A DNA stretch of 64,000 nucleotides from Oreohelix idahoensis. Its lineage: Eukaryota; Mollusca; Gastropoda; Stylommatophora; Oreohelicidae. The notes beneath the pieces were generated by a model that saw only the letters and a list, made by a program, of their open reading frames with translations, did not search any database and was not told the DNA's origin. Both the position numbers and the translations under genes were made by a program. Below, in pieces: positions 35,085 through 49,966 of the stretch. The stretch is taken from the NCBI GenBank assembly GCA_024509875.1, contig JAMPIV010012267.1, positions 1 through 64,000 of the forward strand. The letters are read 5' to 3'. The first letter of the stretch is position 1. Each line of letters begins with the position of its first letter.

Positions 35085-35205
35085 TCTCCTGCTATGCAGT
35101 AGTGGTCCATCAATGGCTAAAACTCAAGAGTTTCTAAAATAGTTCATCAAAGGTCGATACCTTCGCGCAAGATTACTCTTGATAGAGATGTAGATAGAAG
35201 TTAAA
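35085..35205 (-). repeat. Interspersed repeat, copy 1 (inverted)
   Basis: The reverse complement matches 63270-63410 and 55340-55480. Shared blocks include CTTCTATCTAC, AAGAGTA(G/A)TCTTG, GCGAAGGT and GGACCACT(G/A)CTGCA. No open frame. Its class is unknown; it could be part of an LTR or a SINE body. Confidence 0.6.
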
Positions 35206-37044
35206 TCACGCTTACCTGAAGGGAGCCTTCACAAGATATTTCCAGAAGTCAAGAACAATGCTGCATATGGGCTGAGCTAATTGTTAACTTATTATCTGGT
35301 CCGCAGCCTATTGTGAAGGATTTAAAGCAATGGTTTTTATAGCCCGTTTAAGCCACCAGTTGGTGCAATCCAACGAAATTCCCTTTTATAAGTAATGGCT
35401 CTATATCCTCCTTTAGGCGATGAATTTTCACTATTGAATACACTGTTGACACTATCTAGGCACTGGTGTTTACACCCTACTAGCGAGAAAGGCTTGTAGA
35501 TTACTCGGTTTATCTTCGGCTGACCGCTCATACGTGCGGGGGTTTACTGATCAGAAAAACACAAACAAGATGAGACTACTTTTAGACAGATGGTCCATTG
35601 CGCTATGTTGGAGTCGTATTTTCTTATGTTGTTAGTACGTTTGAAGGTATTGACAATGATGGGTGAAATTGCCAGTTCATGCTAACAACGCGAATTCTAA
35701 TTCAAACTTCAAGTATGTCAATTCCGAACTTTGCAAACTGAAATATACTGCCGAGGCGGGTCATAAAGTTCAACGAATTTATTCACATACACGATTCACA
35801 GGTACGAACATGGTATTCAATAGCAGACTAGACGTTTGATACATGGACGATCAATAATAAAATAGGATGATGTAAATCTGGCATAATGTTCCTAATGGCA
35901 ATATACGGTGGAGACCTCACTAAATTCATATATAATATAATTTATTAATATCTGGGTGCGAGACTTACGTATACCACATTGACATGGGCTTCTGATAAGA
36001 AGGCCAGTCCTCCATTATCGAAATAATTCCCACTGATAAGGGACACAATATAATAAATACGGACCATCAGTCCGGCTTGACCCTTCTACATCACTCTCTG
36101 ACGTCATCTCCCGATCTTAGAAACCCGTGCGCTATGAGTCCATCATACACTACATAGTGCACACACGTGCGTGATAAATCATACGCACAAATAATATTCC
36201 TATCATACGATTTAAAGAATTTTCTTTAGCCACATTGTGTGGAAAGAGGACAATTTCGACATTTCCTTCTCTGTTACTCTCCAGCATTTCGCACCATAGA
36301 GAAGCACAGAAAGTACACAGCTCTCATATAATCTTAATTTGGTATTTGTGATGTACTGAGGGGACTTTCAGATGTTGTTTAGACTAGCAAAGGCTGTTCT
36401 CGCTTTAAACATTCTATTGTTAATGCCTTTGCATTTCCCCCCGTCTGGTGTTACTATGCATCATCAATATGTAAATACTCATGTTAGAAAGTAGAAATAT
36501 GATTTCTTTGGGCATGTTACGAGAAGAATAAATCTACAATATATTGTCGCCAAAGGCAAGATAGAAATAACGAGATACGGGATGACAAATAATTCAAAAA
36601 ACACTGAAATTGCTACTACAAAAAATTATAACAAAGAAGGGAGGTATGCATTTTTCTACAGAATCAGAAGGATTTTAAATAATAAAGCATTAAAAACATA
36701 CTCAAAACCAAACATATATCTGTACTCCGTGGTGAGAAATAATAATTAGAATTTATATCTAGGGTAAAAGGCTGTGTCGTCGCTGAACAGAGCAGAGTTT
36801 ACGTGGAAAAACCCCTAAACATGAGAATGGAGATAGAGGCAGATACTGCAACTCTGAACTGGCTGTCTGAAACTCGGTCATTTAGGGCAGTTACTGTGTC
36901 CAACTCTCAGTCCATGCTTCTGAAGGTATAAAATGGATGGGTACGGCAAGAATGGAAAAGACCACAGAAGCCTCAAATCTTCAGGAACAGGTATGAAGAT
37001 TAACTCTTAGTTATTCAGTGGTTCTCGGTTGACCAGCAGGGATA
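35206..37044. other. No recognised gene
   Basis: Short open frames only (for example 35337-35531, minus). A 36790-36960 stretch may be a decayed RNase H domain belonging to the LINE tail at 37045, but no catalytic residue can be placed. Confidence 0.3.
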
Positions 37045-37306
37045 GATAACCATTTTTCGCCTCAGGACAGGGCATAACTAACTGAATAAACACATGTACA
37101 AGCTACGATTGTCTGCTTCAGCGCTGTGTACATGTGGATTAGACGAACAAACTGCTGAACATGTTCTACACAATTGTCCTCTGTACGATCAGTTAAGAAA
37201 GATTTACTGGCCCAATGACTCAACACTAAACTCAAAGCTAAATGAAGCTAATGAGGAACTCCAGACAACGGTCGAGTTTATAAAGAGAACTCGTCTGACG
37301 GCGTAA
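37045..37306 (+). pseudogene. LINE ORF2 C-terminal zinc-binding end
   Basis: The plus strand reads FRLRTGHN, a stop, then LNKHMYKLRLSASALCTCGL followed by TAEHVLHNCPLY (37094-37190). The CxC...H...C pattern with flanking RTGHN and EHVLxxC is typical of the end of Jockey/I-type LINE ORF2 proteins after RNase H. An internal stop and missing upstream domains make it a fragment. Confidence 0.7.
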
Positions 37307-37555
37307 ACATTAAAGATGCGATCGCAAATTGAAGAAGTAGAAGGAGCTCTCGGCAATGACAAAACTGGTAGATTAGCTTCTAGAGCACCCAGAATTTGGA
37401 CATTTATATGTATAAGGGGTGGATACTAAGGACAATTAATGGTAATCTGTTAGAGAAAGGCAGTGCAGCCGATGACTCAACAGAATTAAATTGTTAGAAT
37501 TGGGCATAATAAGCAAAACTAGCAATGATGAACGTTTGAAAGGTTTAGTCAGACG

Positions 37556-37558
<3 letters not shown>

Positions 37559-37634
<76 letters not shown>
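37559..37634. repeat. (TA)n microsatellite
   Basis: An uninterrupted TA tract of about 38 units at the 3' end of the minus-strand LINE that begins at 37635. Confidence 0.95.
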
Positions 37635-41694
<4,060 letters not shown>

Positions 41695-41699
41695 ACGAC
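41695..41699. repeat. Target-site duplication of E1, left copy (ACGAC)
   Basis: ACGAC precedes the TG of the 5' LTR; the same five bases follow the CA of the 3' LTR at 51547-51551. Confidence 0.9.
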
Positions 41700-43277
41700 T
41701 GTTGCGTGCATATTTTGACGCACATATTACAAAAATACGATATGGCTATTTAATATGGAAAATATATATATTTGCATTCATTTGTGTATGGAAATGCTTC
41801 CTCTGGTAAAGCTAGATAATTCATGATTGATTTGCACTTTTGATTATATGAGTGATCTTTCTTGATATTGATTCGGCGCATGGATATTGTATTCATGTCC
41901 GTTCTTATTTGTTCGGGCCAGAAAATAGATTAATTTTGCTTGTTATGTTTATGGCCTGAATTCATGTGTACTACTTGTCTAGTGCAAGTAGATTCAGTCG
42001 TATATTGTATACCTTTGTATGTTCAGGTCGGACTATATTCTTTCTGCCAGAATCTAGCGCAGGTTTTCGTAGTCCTACTGGGTTGTAAAGAGTTCCGATC
42101 ATGTCGCCAAGAAATGGCTGAGTGCTTTTTCCAGGGCTGGCACTGTTTAAGGTTTAACAGTGATTCATAGATGTTTTTCTAGGAGAAGTTTGTGTCTCTG
42201 CAAGAGTCTATTTGTCAGAGATCCTCCTCATATGTGTGATTCGGACTCCAGTTATGCCAGACCCTAATTTTGATGATCTCAAGTCGATTAGACCTAGATG
42301 GAACATTGTGCTTCGTATCGCTAGGGTTGTGTTTTGTATCGACGAAGATGACAGGCTTTCCTACAGCAGTTATGTCTACGTGAATTAACTTGATTACTGT
42401 AGAGCTGTATGGAAAACTTTATGAAATTATTTATATGCACATTATAAATTAACTTTGGCTTATATCTACCTTCCTACGAGTGAGCGAGCAACAACTCAGG
42501 AAGGCGGCCATGTTATATTCCTGTCATCATATTTTTTGATCACTGTCAAGAGAAAAGATTATGTATCCTACTATCGGGCAGTGGTATCGAGATCTTGTTA
42601 TGAGATGAAAACCCACTATCGTGGTTTATGATTATTATACAAACATTGGACATATTTCAGCTTAAGAACTTAGCTATGAAATGAAGGTTCGGCCAATGAC
42701 TTTTGTATGTTTACCGATCCTCATTGACGCGTTCAGTCAGTAGAGGATACGGCGATTAGTTACCAGAACAGTGAATGCTACCTTGGGTTGAATGATATTT
42801 CACTACTACATGAATGTATCATCTACGATTCAAATAACCAATGAATGTATGTCAACATGTGTCCATGACTGTATCCGTGCTGTCCAGTTTGCGTGCCTTC
42901 ATTAAACTATTGAAATGTCAGAGGCAGTTCAAGTCGTCATTGCATTACATGAGAGTGTGTGAGAGTTATTATCAAGAGGTCTGTTACACCGAACTACTAC
43001 ACCATTCGCGTTACTTGACACTCCCACTCAAGGTCTACATGACAGGTTCATTCGATGATGCAGAGGTAACCGAAGAAGACTTTCTTCAGTGATGATCAGT
43101 GCATGACCAAAAACATAACATCCGCATCCGGACATTCAACAGTGGCCTATACACAACAACACGTTTATTCTACAGTAGTGGCAAGGCCAGGCACATATAA
43201 CATCCCTGACACTCTACAGTGGTGGCCATTAAACTATTGAAACTGTCCCCGGCAGCTCCACACGTTGACACTCTACA
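41700..43277 (+). repeat. 5' LTR of E1 (1578 bp)
   Basis: It begins TGTTGCGTGCATATTTTGAC and ends GACACTCTACA. It is about 99 percent identical to 49967-51546. An 83-codon open frame (42841-43092) is present and identical in the two LTRs; no known family. The end part contains ACTCTACAGTGGTGG, which resembles the LTR/primer-site junction itself. Confidence 0.95.
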
Positions 43278-43297
43278 GTGGTGAACCAGATTCCTGG
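43278..43297 (+). promoter_or_regulatory. Primer-binding site of E1
   Basis: GTGGTGAACCAGATTCCTGG follows the LTR end directly. TGG one base in is expected for pairing with a tRNA CCA end. E4 has a similar start (GTGGTGATCAAAT). The primer tRNA was not identified. Confidence 0.6.
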
Positions 43298-44510
43298 GGT
43301 TATGATAACCAGACCATCCCTGACGCCACATACGACACGCATGAACACCAGTGTACAAGTTACAACGGGGCAGTCGATGTCAGCTTGACCTGTATTACCG
43401 ATCGAATGCTGTATCTAGGTCAGCGCTTGTTGACAGTTTTTCGCTGTACAGACGGTATTACACAGGACATTGTATTAAGTGTATAAAATATCGGGAGCAG
43501 TACTGTTGACATTTCTCATCATACAGAAGAGAGAAGTGATTGTTGATCCTGTACAGAAGAATCACAGTGTTGTTGAACATAAAGTGCATATTTCATCGTT
43601 GGATCTTCATATGCTCAAAAAATTGAAAATTGTAATAGTGTAGAAAACAAATCTATTATTTAATTGTTCATTAAAAGTGGCAGGTTATTGTTACAACACT
43701 ATACCAGCATCACATTCTATCCACAATACATTCTATTTAATCATATTATGTATGCATTTATGCTATTAAGGTTTACATGTATTTATGTTTATATGTTATT
43801 TGTTGTGTGTTAAGTTAGTTTGTATTCTGCGGACCTGGATGGGAGGTGACTAGAACAAGAAATACCAAGTGACATTGGTCTTGCTCTAGCGTTCTATAGG
43901 GAGCAAATTTCTTAATTGAAATTTGCATGCAACATTGTTTGCAAATATTTGTTAGCTGTGACAATACTGTCTTTCTTGTTGTTTTTGTAATATTTCTATG
44001 TTCTTTAGTTTTGTTTGATTTGTTTGTATAGTTGTAGGTCTCATCTTTCCTTTCATTTCAGTTCTTTACACCCTTATGTTTATACACTGTGGCGTTATTT
44101 GTCTTGTTGATTTCATTGCGGTTATCATCACAGATTCTGAGATCATTTTTTTTTTGATTTTTTCTATTTTGATTTAATTTGATTCCTGCAATTGTTTTCA
44201 TATTGTCTTTTCTTGTTTGTCCTTGTTAATGTCTTTGGTTGACAGATAATATATAAGGTATATTTGAATATATTTATATTATAGTACAGACCAGTACTTA
44301 TGATCATTGATTACACTAGGAAGTATACAAGACCTTTCTAAGGCTTGTCTCCCACAGTGTTTGGGATATACAGATATTGTTTTCCACAGGTACTCAAGTA
44401 ACCATACAAGTTTTTCACTAAGACTAAGTCTATAGTATAGACTTGTCTCCCATTAAAGTGGGATAGGGTAATTTATTTACTTTTTCAGGTTTCTGATTTA
44501 TTAGGACAAG
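43298..44510 (+). other. E1 5' leader
   Basis: This is a 1.2-kb leader between primer-binding site and gag, AT-rich and without a convincing open frame. It contains a T-rich run near 44148 and would hold the RNA packaging signal in intact relatives; that role is inference. Confidence 0.5.
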
Positions 44511-45927
44511 ATGTCTACATTAGATTACTTTATTGCACAAGGGAAATCCCTTGATAAGACTGGTAAACAGTTGGAAGAATGGGCAACTGCTCAATTTGCT
44601 ATTGCATTAAAATCAGAAGAGAAAAAACAAAAAGATGAGAATAAATGGAAAGCAGAAGTTGAACAAAAGAAGATAGATGCTGAGAATTTCAGATTGCAGA
44701 TGCAAGCTGAGGAGAAAAAAGCTGCTGCTGAGGAGAGAAAACTTCAAATAGAAGAAAAAAAATTAGAAGCTGCTGCTGAGGAGAGAAAAGCTTCTGCTGT
44801 TGCTGCTGAAGAGAGAAAAGCTGCTGCAGCTGCTGAAGAGAGAAAAGCTGCTGCTGAAGAGAAAAAATTAGAAGCTGCTGCAGAAGAGAGAAAAGCTCTG
44901 GCTGAAGAGAAAAGATTAGAAAGAGAAGCTGCTGCTGCTGCTGCTGAACAAAAGAAATTGCAGATGCAGGTGGAGGAAAGGAGATTTGTGGCAGAACAGA
45001 AAAAATTAAAAGCTGCTGCTGCTGCAGAACAGAAAAAATTAGAAGCTGCTGCTGCTGCAGAACAGAAAAAATTAGATAGAGAAGCTGAAGAGAGAAAAGC
45101 AATAAGAGAACATGAATTTGAGTTAGAGAAATTAAGATTGACAAGTATGACTAATGTTAATCAGGCATCTGGTGGTAATGGTAAGCCCTTTAATTATAAG
45201 GTCAAGGTGCCAGCGTTCAACTCTGCCAGTGATGATATAACATTTTGGCTTTCTAGATTTGAACGTGCTTGTCGAGCTCATAATGTTGACAAATCACAGT
45301 ATGTGAATCAGTTGTCTGGAAATCTAAAAGGGGAGTCTCTCTATTAGTGCAGCTTTGATAAAGAGATATCAGCTGTCAGAAGAAGGTTATCGTCTTTTGT
45401 TTAAAACAATGAGACCTGAGGTAGGTGTAGAATTCTCAGATTTTATTTCAAAAGCACGACTTACACTCTCACGATGGATTGAATTATCCAAAATAGAGAA
45501 AACATTTGATGGTCTTACGGATTTATTGCTAAGAGACAAGGTCATGTCTTCGGTAAATAAACCATTCCTAGAGTTTTTACATGAGCGTAAACCTAGTACA
45601 TTAAAGCAAATGGAAGAATATTGTGACCAGTATGCCACGGCACACCCTGACATGATTCTTAGTAACACTAACATTAAAGAGGGTATGCCAGTTGCTTCAG
45701 CAACAGAATATAATCATAATTACTCACACAAATTCCAAGGAGCTCAAAATAAATTTGATAAAAAGGTTAATTGGAATAAGTATCAAAACCAAGGTAACCA
45801 CTCAAATCAGGGTTCTTCTTCGAAGAACTGGAATCGGGCTGACAGTCCTCGATACGTGAGGGGTGCCCATAATTATAGAAATTTCCGAAAAGGGAGTAAC
45901 CATAGGAACTACCCAAGTTCTTCATGA
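44511..45927 (+). pseudogene. E1 Gag, broken by a deletion/frameshift
   Basis: The ATG at 44511 starts MSTLDYFIAQGKSLDKTG, the same module as E5 (MSTLDYFIKQGKALG). Residues about 35-205 are a long Lys/Glu/Ala coiled coil with repeated AAAEERK-type units, then a capsid-like start with ITFWLSRFERACRAHNVDKS. The first frame ends at 45347. The capsid resumes in another frame near 45340 (LIKRYQLSEEGYRLLFK, FSDFISKARLTLSRWIELSK). Comparison with E5 indicates that roughly 16 codons are missing and the frame is shifted at the join. The end is Asn/Gly/Arg/Tyr-rich and stops at a TGA (45925-45927), after which the same frame continues into 45928. Confidence 0.85.
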
Positions 45928-48327
45928 AAACAACAAAACCAACATTACAGGGATACTCATTATAATGAGCATGATGATTATGATCATGAATATTGTGATT
46001 CAAACCCAAATAGGGGTTATAACAGAGGTAATAATAATTACAGAGGCAATTATAACCGAGGCAGATCACAACACAAAAGACAGGGTAAATCTCATTACCA
46101 GGCTAACTCTGCACAACAAGAGTTTCACGAAGCCGGTAATCAAACCAATGATAAGAAAGACTCTAATAGTGCAGGATGTTCTGCTTTCGATTTTGACAGA
46201 GCATTTCAGTGTTCCCAATGCAAAACATTATTCGAGCCAACCACAGTTTCGACTTTAAGCTGTGGTCATCCTCTTCCTGCTCTTCCTGCGTCAGTCGCGC
46301 ATGATGGAAGAGGTGCTCTTGTCTTGAATAGAGGTCTAGTAGAAGGTACTCCGGTCTCAATTCTTTTCGATTCCGGGTGCACAACCATTGGAGTGAGGCA
46401 GTCACTTATACATCCTTCTCGAGCCACTGGCAAAAAAATCAAATGCATAACATTTGGTGGCACATTGGAGAAGTACTCCACTGCCATTATCAACATTTCT
46501 ACCCCCTTCTTTAAAGGAGATGTGCACGCATGTCTTCTGCCGAATCCGATCGCTGATCTTATCGTCGGTCGCATTCATGGTGCGAAAGAATGCACTCCGC
46601 AACAAATTGCCGAGTGGGAAAGTGATAATATGCATACTGCAAATGCTGTAGTCACTAGAGCTCAAGCTCTAAACATGCCGCAATCTTCGCCTTCTGGAGA
46701 TAATGATGACCAGAACCACGGTGATCTTTTTGAGATTTCGCATGTTTCCTTTATAAAACATCAGGAAGATGATCCTACTCTAAAGAAATTCTTTACTCTA
46801 GCAAAAGACGGTGATCCGAATAAGGACACGAATCGTAAATCTTGGATTACGGTGAGGAATGGCGTACTTGTACGTATGGTACAAGACTCCGCTAAATCCA
46901 TTCATTCTCAAATTCTTGTGCCCAAAAATATGAGAGTTAAAATCTTACAGCACGCTCATGATTCTCAGTGTGCTGGACATATGGGTTTTTCCCGTACTAA
47001 ATCTAGAGTTCTTGCGTCTTTCTTTTGGCCTGCTGTGAATAAGGACATACGAATCTATTGTCGATCTTGTAAAGTATGTCAAGAGGTTAAATCCAGAGGT
47101 CCACGCCATGCTGCACCTATTCAGGCTGCAGACATTCCCATTCGACCATTTCAAAAAATGGCGATAGACATCATTGGTCCATTTAAGATAAAGTCTGCTA
47201 GAGGACACCAATTTATTTTGACGTGTGTGGATATGTGCACACGTTGGCCAGAGGCTGTTCCTCTAAAGAGCATAACTACTGCTGATATTGCAGATGCACT
47301 TTGGTTAATATTTTCTCGTCTGGGATTTCCAGCAGAAATATTATCGGACCATGGTACCCAACTCGTATCGGATACCATGTCTCAAGTGATGTCAACTCTT
47401 AAGATAGAAAGATCGCTGAGTAGTATTTATCATCCTATGTCCAATGGGATGGTAGAACGTCTAAATAGAACTCTGAAAAACCTACTAGGTAAGATAACTG
47501 AGGATCATCCTCAGGATTGGGACAGGGTTTTACCCTCGGCTCTCTTTGCATATAGAGAGGTCGCCAACGAACATACAGGATTTTCTCCTTTTGAACTTGT
47601 CTTTGGCGCGAAACCGCGAGGTCCTTTGTCTCTACTTCATGATCTCATAACTGCTGATAATATTGTCGATGACACAAAATCCTCTTACGAATATGCCATT
47701 GCACTTAGACATAAGATTATCGAAGCATGCAAATTGGCAACTGCTTCTTCTGAATTTGCGAAACAGAAGGCAAGGCAATTTGCCAATAAGACCAGACGCT
47801 TGCGACAACTCTGTCCAGGTGACAAAGTATTGGTCCTGCTACCTTGTAGAGAAAACAGACTCCTTATTTCTTGGAAAGGTCCGTACGATATAATATCAAA
47901 AGTTTCCGATGTTGACTATATCGTCGATATTGACGGGAAGCATAAAACCTTCCACATCAACATGCTCACGGAATTCCATGAACGTCCGGATTATTTACAA
48001 CCTGTTTTCCAGACAACGGGCGATTTTCCAGTCCAACATGGACATTACTCATCACTGTCAGTAATACAGGATGAGGAAACGAGTTTCTCGGATGTCAATC
48101 TACCTTTTCCAATGATTCCTCTTCACTCTAATGAATCATGGAAAGATGTTGCGATTTCTCCCGAATTATCTCCAGGAGAGCAGAAACAAGTCTCTACTAT
48201 GTTAGAACAATTTCATGATGTCCTTACTGACATTCCTGGTCAAACTGATGTCATTCAACATGACATTATTCTTACTGACCATAATCCTATAAGAGTCAGA
48301 CCGTATCCTATCCCGATACATTTTTAA
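45928..48327 (+). CDS. E1 nucleocapsid-like end, protease and integrase
   Basis: The frame is open from just after the TGA at 45925 to a TAA at 48325. It begins with an Asn/Arg/Gly/Tyr-rich stretch (to about 46120), then a CX2C-X13-CXH motif (Cys codons at 46210, 46219, 46261, His at 46267). The protease follows with FDSGCTTIG (active Asp near 46369) and LPNPIADLIVGRIHG. The integrase has an H2C2 zinc region from His at 46951 to CKVCQE, and a DD35E core: Asp 47167 (AIDIIGPF), Asp 47347 (LSDHGTQ) and Glu 47455 (MVERLNR). The GPY/F module is at about 47878 (WKGPYDIIS). A linker with IQHDIILTDHNPIRVR leads towards RT. No start codon is proposed: in an intact relative this would be read as part of a Gag-Pol polyprotein. 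The TAA sits where E3 has a Gln codon. Confidence 0.88.
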   Translation, partial: KQQNQHYRDTHYNEHDDYDHEYCDSNPNRGYNRGNNNYRGNYNRGRSQHKRQGKSHYQANSAQQEFHEAGNQTNDKKDSNSAGCSAFDFDRAFQCSQCKTLFEPTTVSTLSCGHPLPALPASVAHDGRGALVLNRGLVEGTPVSILFDSGCTTIGVRQSLIHPSRATGKKIKCITFGGTLEKYSTAIINISTPFFKGDVHACLLPNPIADLIVGRIHGAKECTPQQIAEWESDNMHTANAVVTRAQALNMPQSSPSGDNDDQNHGDLFEISHVSFIKHQEDDPTLKKFFTLAKDGDPNKDTNRKSWITVRNGVLVRMVQDSAKSIHSQILVPKNMRVKILQHAHDSQCAGHMGFSRTKSRVLASFFWPAVNKDIRIYCRSCKVCQEVKSRGPRHAAPIQAADIPIRPFQKMAIDIIGPFKIKSARGHQFILTCVDMCTRWPEAVPLKSITTADIADALWLIFSRLGFPAEILSDHGTQLVSDTMSQVMSTLKIERSLSSIYHPMSNGMVERLNRTLKNLLGKITEDHPQDWDRVLPSALFAYREVANEHTGFSPFELVFGAKPRGPLSLLHDLITADNIVDDTKSSYEYAIALRHKIIEACKLATASSEFAKQKARQFANKTRRLRQLCPGDKVLVLLPCRENRLLISWKGPYDIISKVSDVDYIVDIDGKHKTFHINMLTEFHERPDYLQPVFQTTGDFPVQHGHYSSLSVIQDEETSFSDVNLPFPMIPLHSNESWKDVAISPELSPGEQKQVSTMLEQFHDVLTDIPGQTDVIQHDIILTDHNPIRVRPYPIPIHF

Positions 48328-49548
48328 GCACAGGTAGAGAAAGAGTTGGATGAGATGATAGAGTTAAAAATTATTGAACCATCCACATCAGCATATTCTT
48401 CACCGATCGTTATCGTGCGAAAAAAAGACAACAACATACGTCTTTGCGTTGATTATCGCAAATTGAACCAAGTGACTAAATTTGATGCTGAACCTATGCC
48501 TTTACTTGAAGAGCTACTTACCAGAATATCGAATTCTCATTTCTTTACTAAACTCGATTTGTCTAAGGGATATTGGCAAGTTCCACTATCCGAACACGCC
48601 AAACCGTTTACTGCTTTTTCGACGCCTAGGGGTCTATTCCAATGGAATTTCATGCCTTTCGGCCTTATGAACGCCCCTGCAACATTTGTACGCATGATGC
48701 GTCGAATCCTATCTCATCGCTCAGATGTCATTGCATATCTTGATGACATCTGTCTTTTCAGTGATACTTGGAACGATCACTATAATGGGATAAATGAACT
48801 ATTGTCTATCTTACGCGAGCATAACCTGACAGCGAAACCATCTAAAGCTTGTATTGGTTTTAGCGAAATATCTTTCTTAGGTCACCGTGTTGGTCATGGG
48901 TTCCTAAAAACAGAAGACCATAATACAAGTAAGATACTTAACATTTCTATTCCTAAGACTAAAAAGCAAGTGCGAAGTCTCTTAGGTCTAATACAATTTT
49001 ATGGACGATTCATTCCGAATCTGTCCTCCATTATGTCACATCTTTCTTCCTTGCTAAAGAAAGGGTCTCCTAATGTAGTCCATTGGACTCAAGAATGTCA
49101 ATCCTCTTTGGATAAGGTTAAAACTATGTTTTCTACTTCACCTATCCTAGTATTGCCTTCTAAGGATAAGACATTTATTCTTCGTAGTGACGCTTCATCC
49201 ACGGGGATTGGAGCAGCACTAATGCAAGAGTACTCTGGAACTCTGCATCCTGTGATGTATATTTCTCGAAAATTAAATGCCGCAGAGAAGAATTACTCGG
49301 TCCTATACCGTGAATTATTGGCTATGGTTTGGTCAATCCTTAAACTGCAAAGATTTCTTCTTGGCGCGCATTTCATTGTGGAAACTGACCAGAAAGCTCT
49401 TACGGCTATTCAGAGTAAAAATCTGAAGAGCGCGAGATCAACGCGATATGCGATTGCTCTGCAGCCGTTTCATTTTTCGGTGCGAGCTATCCGTGGGTCA
49501 GAAAATGTGATGGCAGATATTTTGTCTAGATGCCCACATGATTCATAA
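48328..49548 (+). CDS. E1 reverse transcriptase and RNase H
   Basis: The frame continues in phase after the TAA at 48325. RT blocks: RLCVDYRKLNQV, FFTKLDLSKGYWQVP, FGLMNAPATFVRMMRR, and YLDD at 48736-48747. The thumb/connection region has LGHRVGHGFLK and KKQVRSLLGLIQFYGRFIPN. RNase H catalytic residues are visible: Asp at 49189 (RSDASSTG), Glu at 49312 (YRELLAMVW), Asp at 49387 (VETDQKAL) and Asp at 49516 (MADILSRC). All domains are undamaged and end cleanly at 49548. It turns element RNA into DNA and removes the RNA strand. Intact in itself, but separated from integrase by one stop codon. Confidence 0.92.
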   Translation, partial: AQVEKELDEMIELKIIEPSTSAYSSPIVIVRKKDNNIRLCVDYRKLNQVTKFDAEPMPLLEELLTRISNSHFFTKLDLSKGYWQVPLSEHAKPFTAFSTPRGLFQWNFMPFGLMNAPATFVRMMRRILSHRSDVIAYLDDICLFSDTWNDHYNGINELLSILREHNLTAKPSKACIGFSEISFLGHRVGHGFLKTEDHNTSKILNISIPKTKKQVRSLLGLIQFYGRFIPNLSSIMSHLSSLLKKGSPNVVHWTQECQSSLDKVKTMFSTSPILVLPSKDKTFILRSDASSTGIGAALMQEYSGTLHPVMYISRKLNAAEKNYSVLYRELLAMVWSILKLQRFLLGAHFIVETDQKALTAIQSKNLKSARSTRYAIALQPFHFSVRAIRGSENVMADILSRCPHDS

Positions 49549-49966
49549 CTGTTAAATGATATGCCTAACTTTGCTACAGTTGTTCCTATGTTGAAATGTG
49601 TACACATATGGAATATATCATATATTGATTGTAACACTACTTAGCGGTTCATTAATGTTTATTCACCGCTGGTCTTTCAATTTTTTTTTCGACTTTGATG
49701 ATCATGATGTTAAGATATCTAAGATGAAATTTATGTATAAACTGATGTAGAAAGTGTGGCATTGCAAGTATTGTAGTATGCGTTGGTGACACCTCTCTGG
49801 AAATATTTATACTTAGAGAAATACTTTCTCTAAGTTCATGAAATATATTCTCAATGCTTATCATCTGCGCATTGTTATTGGTGCGTTGTGAGCCTATTGT
49901 ATGTTGCTCTTAGATGTATTTCAAAAAAAAAAATGTACCATTTTTTTCCCGAGGGGTGTGGTAATC
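49549..49966 (+). promoter_or_regulatory. E1 3' untranslated region with polypurine tract
   Basis: About 400 non-coding bases lead to a T-run, CCCGAGGGGTGTGGTAATC (49949-49966 region) and the 3' LTR. The purine block GAGGGGTG corresponds to the tracts seen in E4 and E2. A 12-A run is at 49922. Confidence 0.6.

Noticed and set aside
36790..36960. An RNase H domain preceding the LINE zinc end.
   Set aside because: Only scattered similarity and stops in all frames; no catalytic residues could be placed.
44689..45144. A minus-strand Leu/Gln-rich open frame of 151 codons.
   Set aside because: It is the antisense of the repetitive coiled-coil part of E1 gag.
45925..45927. A programmed stop-codon readthrough between Gag and Pol in E1.
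   Set aside because: Not excluded, but gag is already disrupted upstream, E5 has no clear equivalent stop, and the codon fits a simple mutation, so it was not annotated as recoding.
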